Assembly (NCBI RefSeq): GCF_011290685.1
Contig: NZ_JAANYN010000011.1
Coordinates: forward strand, 124,001-188,000
Reading direction: 5' to 3'
Origin: Cyclobacterium plantarum
GTDB taxonomy: Bacteria; Bacteroidota; Bacteroidia; Cytophagales; Cyclobacteriaceae
DNA: 64,000 bases
The notes below the pieces were generated by a model that worked only from the letters and a program-made list of their open reading frames with translations, ran no database searches and was not told the origin of the DNA. Every line of letters begins with the position of its first letter. Position 1 is the stretch's first letter. A program made the position numbers and the translations under genes. Below, in pieces: positions 61,252 through 64,000 of this stretch.

Positions 61252-61341
61252 TTATTTGCCATTTAAATCTTTTTTTGTGAGCGGTTAAACCTGGGACCAG
61301 TAATGAGGTCTAATCCTTGTATTTAATAATCGCATCAAAAT

Positions 61342-64000
61342 ATGAGGATTTTTATTCTATTTATCTGCATTGGCTTATGGGCCACTACCGGACTTCTGGC
61401 CAGGCAGGATCGCCAGAATGTGCCCCTGATCAAGGGCAAGATCATTGAAAAGGACAGCCAGGATCCGATGATTGGGGCCAATGTACTTTTAAAAACACAG
61501 CAGGATTCCCTGATCAGCAACACTACTACCGGACCAGATGGAACTTTTAGTATTGCGTACCCCCGACTACCGGTTTTCAAACTTGAAATCACTTATGTTG
61601 GGTTTGAAAAAGTCACCCGGGAATTTAGCCGGGGAATGCCCCTTGATTTGGGCACTATTGCCATCAGTGAAGACAGCAACCTGCTGGGTGAAGTGGTCAT
61701 CGAAGGCGAAAATGCTGTAGGTGAAATGAGGGGAGATACGGCAGTTTTCAATGCCAATGCCTTTAAAACCAAAGAAAACGCCATGGCAGAGGACCTTATT
61801 GGGAAACTCCCGGGGATCACCATTGAAAACGGTCAGGTGCAGGCGCAGGGCGAACAGGTACAAAAGATATTGGTTGATGGCAGGGAGTTCTTTGGAAATG
61901 ATCCTTCCATCGCCCTGAGAAACCTGCCGGCAGATGCCATCTCCAGCGTAGAGGTGCTGGATCAGCGATCAGACCAGTCCAGGCTAACGGGTTTGGATGA
62001 TGGCAACTATGCCAAAACCATCAATATTATCACAAAAGGAAATATGCGCAACAGCTATTTCGGGAGGGTCTATGGAGGATATGGAACAGACAATACCTAT
62101 TCGGTAGGTGGAAATATCAATTTTTTTAATGGAGACCGAAGAATTTCCCTTATCGGTATGGTCAATAATGTGAACCAGCAAAACTTTGCATCAGACGACT
62201 TGTTGGGAGTAAGTGGAGGTCTCGGCGGTGGCGGCCGAAGAGGACGCCGGGGTGGCCCGGGCGGAAATAGTTTCGGTGTAGGATCAAACAATGGAATCGT
62301 TACTACCAACTCGCTGGGATTAAATTACAGCGATAAATGGGGCGAGAAAATCAATTTTACCGGAAGTTATTTTTTTAACGCCACCGATAATACAGTTTTC
62401 GAAAATACCAACAGAGAAACCGTTATCACGGAAGACCAGCGTCAGATTTATCAGGAAGACCAAATCAGCACCATTAATAATAAAAATCACCGCATGAATG
62501 CCCGGATGGAATACGATATCAATGAAAAGAATGCATTGATTTTCAGCCCCAGCATTAATTTCCAGGATAATTACAGGTATAGCAACCTGGAGGGTTTGAA
62601 CCTGGATCAATCCCTGGATTCCCTTAGCGACACCCGAAATTTAACTGAGAATGAGACGCAGGGTTATTCCCTTTCCAACAACCTCACTTACCGGTACAAA
62701 TTCGATAAGGTGGGCCGGACGGTATCCGTCGATTTATTTACCTCCTGGAACCAACGGGATGAATTAACTGATCTGATCTCCTCCAACAAAGATTACGTCA
62801 GAAATGCTTTCGATACCTTGGTCCAGGAAACAACGGCTTTGTCTGATGGGTTTAATTACCGGACCAACCTGACCTATACCGAGCCCATTAGCGAAAGATC
62901 GGTGGCGACATTCTCCTATCAGGTTGGGAACAATAAAAGCGCTGCGGATCAGAAGACGTTTCAATTGGCCAACGAACAGGGGATCATGGTATTGGATACG
63001 GCGTTAAGTAACGAATTTGATAATAAATTTCTGACTCAGCGGGCCGGATTAGGATATCGGTACAACAACAAGGGATTGAATATCAATATGGACCTGGACT
63101 ACCAGTATGCGGTATTGGATAATGAAAGTGTGTTTCCCACAGAGGGAACCTTCTATCGGGATTTTAAAAATATCATGCCTACACTGACCATGAATTACCG
63201 TACGGAAAGTGGAACCAGTTACCGGTTTAGGTACCGGACCCGAACAGACGAGCCTAGCGTAAACCAACTTCAAAACGTGATCAATAACAGCAACCCGTTG
63301 AATCTTTCGGTAGGTAATCCTTCACTGGGCCAAAGTTACAATCACTCCATGTTTGTCAATATGTCTAAATTCAATATGGAGACAAACAAATCCTTTTTCG
63401 TGTTTTTCTTTACCAATTTGAATAATAATTACATTGGTACGAGTACGTTTGTGGCCCCTCAGGATACCCTGATAAATAATGAAGTATTGCTCAGGAGGGG
63501 CGGGCAAATCACCAGTCCGGTAAATTTAAATGGACAAATGAATGCAAGGCTATTTTTAAGTTATGGAACCAGCATTCCAAAATGGAAAACCAAAGTGAAC
63601 CTGAACCCAGGCATCAGCTATGGCCGTACCCCGGGAATTATCAACGGGCAAACGAACACGAACGAAAATATCGACATACGACAGGGCATCACATTTGCAA
63701 GCAATATCAGCAAAGATGTGGACTTTAATCTCTCCACGAATGCCACTTACACCATCGTGAACAGCAGCCTTCAAAGCAATCTTGACCAAAATTATTTCAT
63801 TCAAAGCAGTAACCTGCGGTTTTATTATTCTCCCAATGACGGAAAAACCTTTATCGCTAATAATGTCAACAACATGCTCTACAGGGGTCTTTCTGAGGGT
63901 TTGGACCAATCGGTCTGGTTATGGAACATTGAAGCAGGTTACCGCTTCCTGAAAAACAACAAAGGGGAATTGAAGGTATATGTCTTTGACCTGCTCAAGC
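61342..64000 (+). CDS. Outer-membrane beta-barrel (TonB-dependent receptor-like) protein, cut at the window edge
   Basis: Starts at 61342 (MRIFILFICIGLWATTGLLA, a signal peptide) and remains open to the last base, giving 886 codons with no stop. Residues about 30-115 are a CarboxypepD_reg/SusC-like beta sandwich (KGKIIEKDSQDPMIGANVLL, FSIAYPRLPVFKLEITYVGF). A plug domain follows (about 115-235, ENAMAEDLIGKLPGITIENG, ILVDGREFFGNDPS), then the OMP_b-brl barrel. At about 291-308 the extracellular or periplasmic region is an unusual Gly-Arg stretch (GGLGGGGRRGRRGGPGG). No TonB box is obvious. It imports or binds a large ligand; the substrate is unknown and no SusD-like lipoprotein is adjacent. 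Confidence 0.9.
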   Translation, partial: MRIFILFICIGLWATTGLLARQDRQNVPLIKGKIIEKDSQDPMIGANVLLKTQQDSLISNTTTGPDGTFSIAYPRLPVFKLEITYVGFEKVTREFSRGMPLDLGTIAISEDSNLLGEVVIEGENAVGEMRGDTAVFNANAFKTKENAMAEDLIGKLPGITIENGQVQAQGEQVQKILVDGREFFGNDPSIALRNLPADAISSVEVLDQRSDQSRLTGLDDGNYAKTINIITKGNMRNSYFGRVYGGYGTDNTYSVGGNINFFNGDRRISLIGMVNNVNQQNFASDDLLGVSGGLGGGGRRGRRGGPGGNSFGVGSNNGIVTTNSLGLNYSDKWGEKINFTGSYFFNATDNTVFENTNRETVITEDQRQIYQEDQISTINNKNHRMNARMEYDINEKNALIFSPSINFQDNYRYSNLEGLNLDQSLDSLSDTRNLTENETQGYSLSNNLTYRYKFDKVGRTVSVDLFTSWNQRDELTDLISSNKDYVRNAFDTLVQETTALSDGFNYRTNLTYTEPISERSVATFSYQVGNNKSAADQKTFQLANEQGIMVLDTALSNEFDNKFLTQRAGLGYRYNNKGLNINMDLDYQYAVLDNESVFPTEGTFYRDFKNIMPTLTMNYRTESGTSYRFRYRTRTDEPSVNQLQNVINNSNPLNLSVGNPSLGQSYNHSMFVNMSKFNMETNKSFFVFFFTNLNNNYIGTSTFVAPQDTLINNEVLLRRGGQITSPVNLNGQMNARLFLSYGTSIPKWKTKVNLNPGISYGRTPGIINGQTNTNENIDIRQGITFASNISKDVDFNLSTNATYTIVNSSLQSNLDQNYFIQSSNLRFYYSPNDGKTFIANNVNNMLYRGLSEGLDQSVWLWNIEAGYRFLKNNKGELKVYVFDLLK

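Noticed and set aside
1-64000. CRISPR arrays, prophage, insertion sequences or defence islands
   Set aside because: No regular spaced repeats, integrase, transposase, phage structural or nuclease-toxin gene was found. The only repeats are the short palindromic ones listed.

Overview
The window looks like ordinary chromosome of a member of the Bacteroidota, order Cytophagales, most likely Cyclobacteriaceae. The reasons are a type IX secretion (gliding-type) C-terminal sorting domain, SprB and PKD repeats, many small lipoproteins with an S-G/S-C type lipobox, a long SecA (1126 aa), a YtxJ thiol protein, a DUF4403 lipoprotein, a CarboxypepD_reg/plug/barrel outer-membrane protein, and the DUF4212-symporter-Acs-DUF294-exonuclease gene order. 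I see no integrase, insertion sequence, CRISPR array, tRNA or rRNA, and no prophage or obvious defence island.

Layout. 0-7 kb: mixed genes (an S15/CocE-like peptidase, a fasciclin lipoprotein, an alkaline-phosphatase-fold hydrolase coupled to a frame-broken lipoprotein, a VWA protein) with repeat debris and a remnant of an Xre regulator. 6.6-13.1 kb: a fatty-acid beta-oxidation operon (MarR regulator, fadN-, fadA- and fadE-like genes, DinB-fold protein) with a perfect 16-bp palindrome upstream of the regulator. 13.1-13.7 kb: an AT-rich gene-free stretch with DnaA-box-like sites, a candidate replication origin. 13.7-20.3 kb: a tight leftward operon (conserved 122-aa protein, xth, an RsbW-like ATPase, ybeY, mnmG, a methyltransferase and an Ig-like lipoprotein). 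It carries two perfect parS-like palindromes between and within mnmG and ybeY. 20.4-30.9 kb: comF, S1/P1 nuclease, M20 amidohydrolase, SPOR-like lipoprotein, secA, dapF, a DUF4382-like lipoprotein, a MazG-like pyrophosphohydrolase and a DmpA-type peptidase.

31-34.4 kb: a 1151-aa type IX-secreted protein. 34.6-38.7 kb: lspA and ileS, separated by a palindromic repeat. 39-48.9 kb: a leftward sugar-catabolism block: GH140-like glycosidase, acetyl-xylan-esterase-like hydrolase, FGGY kinase, L-rhamnose isomerase (RhaI type), fused aldolase/lactaldehyde dehydrogenase, then an SDR and an IlvD/Edd sugar-acid dehydratase. 49.2-51 kb: an Fe-S-type GMC oxidoreductase, followed by a tandem 92-bp hairpin repeat. 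51.2-52.4 kb: pnuC plus a nicotinamide riboside kinase-like gene. 52.5-59.2 kb: an acetate uptake and activation operon (DUF4212 subunit, sodium symporter, acs, a cNMP/CBS/DUF294 sensor-like protein, an exonuclease). 59.2-64 kb: a DUF4403 lipoprotein, ytxJ, and an outer-membrane beta-barrel protein cut by the window edge.

How the parts fit. The parS-like pair next to mnmG and the DnaA-box-like intergenic region 4.6 kb away together suggest that the window lies in the origin-proximal part of the chromosome; this is an inference. Metabolically the window combines fatty-acid degradation, acetate uptake and activation, deoxysugar breakdown and NAD salvage, as expected for a polymer-degrading heterotroph. 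I did not find a convincing wholly new multi-gene system. The strongest unexplained signals are the non-coding ones: the parS pair, the candidate origin, the MarR operator, a dispersed 70-bp palindrome present twice, and the tandem 92-bp hairpin repeat.
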